A stretch of DNA of 6,057 bases from NCBI GenBank assembly GCA_000715605.1, contig KL568586.1, positions 23,938-29,994 on the forward strand. Direction: 5' to 3'. How positions within the stretch are numbered: the first letter of the stretch is position 1; each line of letters opens with the position of its first letter. A program made the translations under genes and the position numbers. The notes beneath the pieces are model-generated. The model saw only the letters and a program-made list of their open reading frames with translations, searched no databases and was not told the DNA's origin. Origin of the DNA: Streptomyces speibonae (GTDB lineage: Bacteria > Actinomycetota > Actinomycetes > Streptomycetales > Streptomycetaceae). This document shows, piece by piece, positions 6,028-6,057 of this stretch.

Positions 6028-6057
6028 GCCTCCCCCACTCTCGGCTGGCTTCGCTCG
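6028..6057. repeat. left part of a Streptomyces-type intergenic hairpin repeat (truncated by window end)
   Basis: The C-rich block CCTCCCCCACTC followed by TCGGCT and TTCGCTCG resembles, from memory, the left arm and loop of short intergenic inverted repeats found in many copies in Streptomyces genomes, whose right arm would be G-rich. That arm would lie beyond the window. A separate local inverted repeat GCGAAG (6021-6026) / CTTCGC (6049-6054) overlaps it. I see no supported gene in 5901-6057. Confidence 0.3.

Noticed and set aside
5988..6057. Possible gene start at GTG 5999 after GGAGG near the right edge
   Set aside because: The ribosome binding site abuts the GTG with no spacing, and the sequence that follows is repeat-like rather than coding-like.

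Overview
The window is high-GC DNA with strongly GC-biased third codon positions, GTG starts, tightly overlapping genes and protein families typical of Streptomyces or a close actinobacterial relative. It holds four complete protein genes, all on the + strand. There is also weak evidence for the 5' end of a divergent gene leaving the left edge. I saw no rRNA, tRNA, CRISPR array, insertion sequence or other mobile element.

Layout. Bases 1-312 are a regulatory region. A good leftward housekeeping-type promoter (111-138) points at a possible truncated minus-strand gene. To its right lie several palindromes and a CRP-like half-site pair in front of a small beta-class carbonic anhydrase (313-861), which has no visible Shine-Dalgarno sequence and may be leaderless. 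A 262-base gap (862-1123) carries two related 16-bp TGAC-N8-GTNA sites, a candidate promoter that overlaps the second site, and two strong hairpins. It leads into a three-gene operon: a MoxR-family AAA+ ATPase (1124-2152), a two-TM DUF58 membrane protein (2152-3513) and a large polytopic TgpA-type transglutaminase-like protein (3510-5900). These genes overlap by 1 nt (TGATG) and 4 nt (GTGA), so they are probably translationally coupled. After the last stop comes a large hairpin (5925-5978), a likely terminator, and at the right edge a sequence resembling the start of a common Streptomyces intergenic hairpin repeat.

How the genes may work together. MoxR / DUF58 / transglutaminase gene trios are known across bacteria, but their biochemical task is poorly defined. 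Here the ATPase is cytosolic, DUF58 sits at the membrane, and the transglutaminase-like domain lies outside the membrane between seven N-terminal and one C-terminal membrane segments. The simplest inference is an ATP-driven chaperone or remodelling unit linked through DUF58 to an extracytoplasmic cysteine enzyme acting on a cell-envelope protein or peptide. In actinobacteria such trios are often found close to the division/cell-wall cluster that starts with mraZ/rsmH. The window ends before that could be checked. The carbonic anhydrase is co-directional but separated by its own regulatory gap, so it is probably a separate transcription unit.
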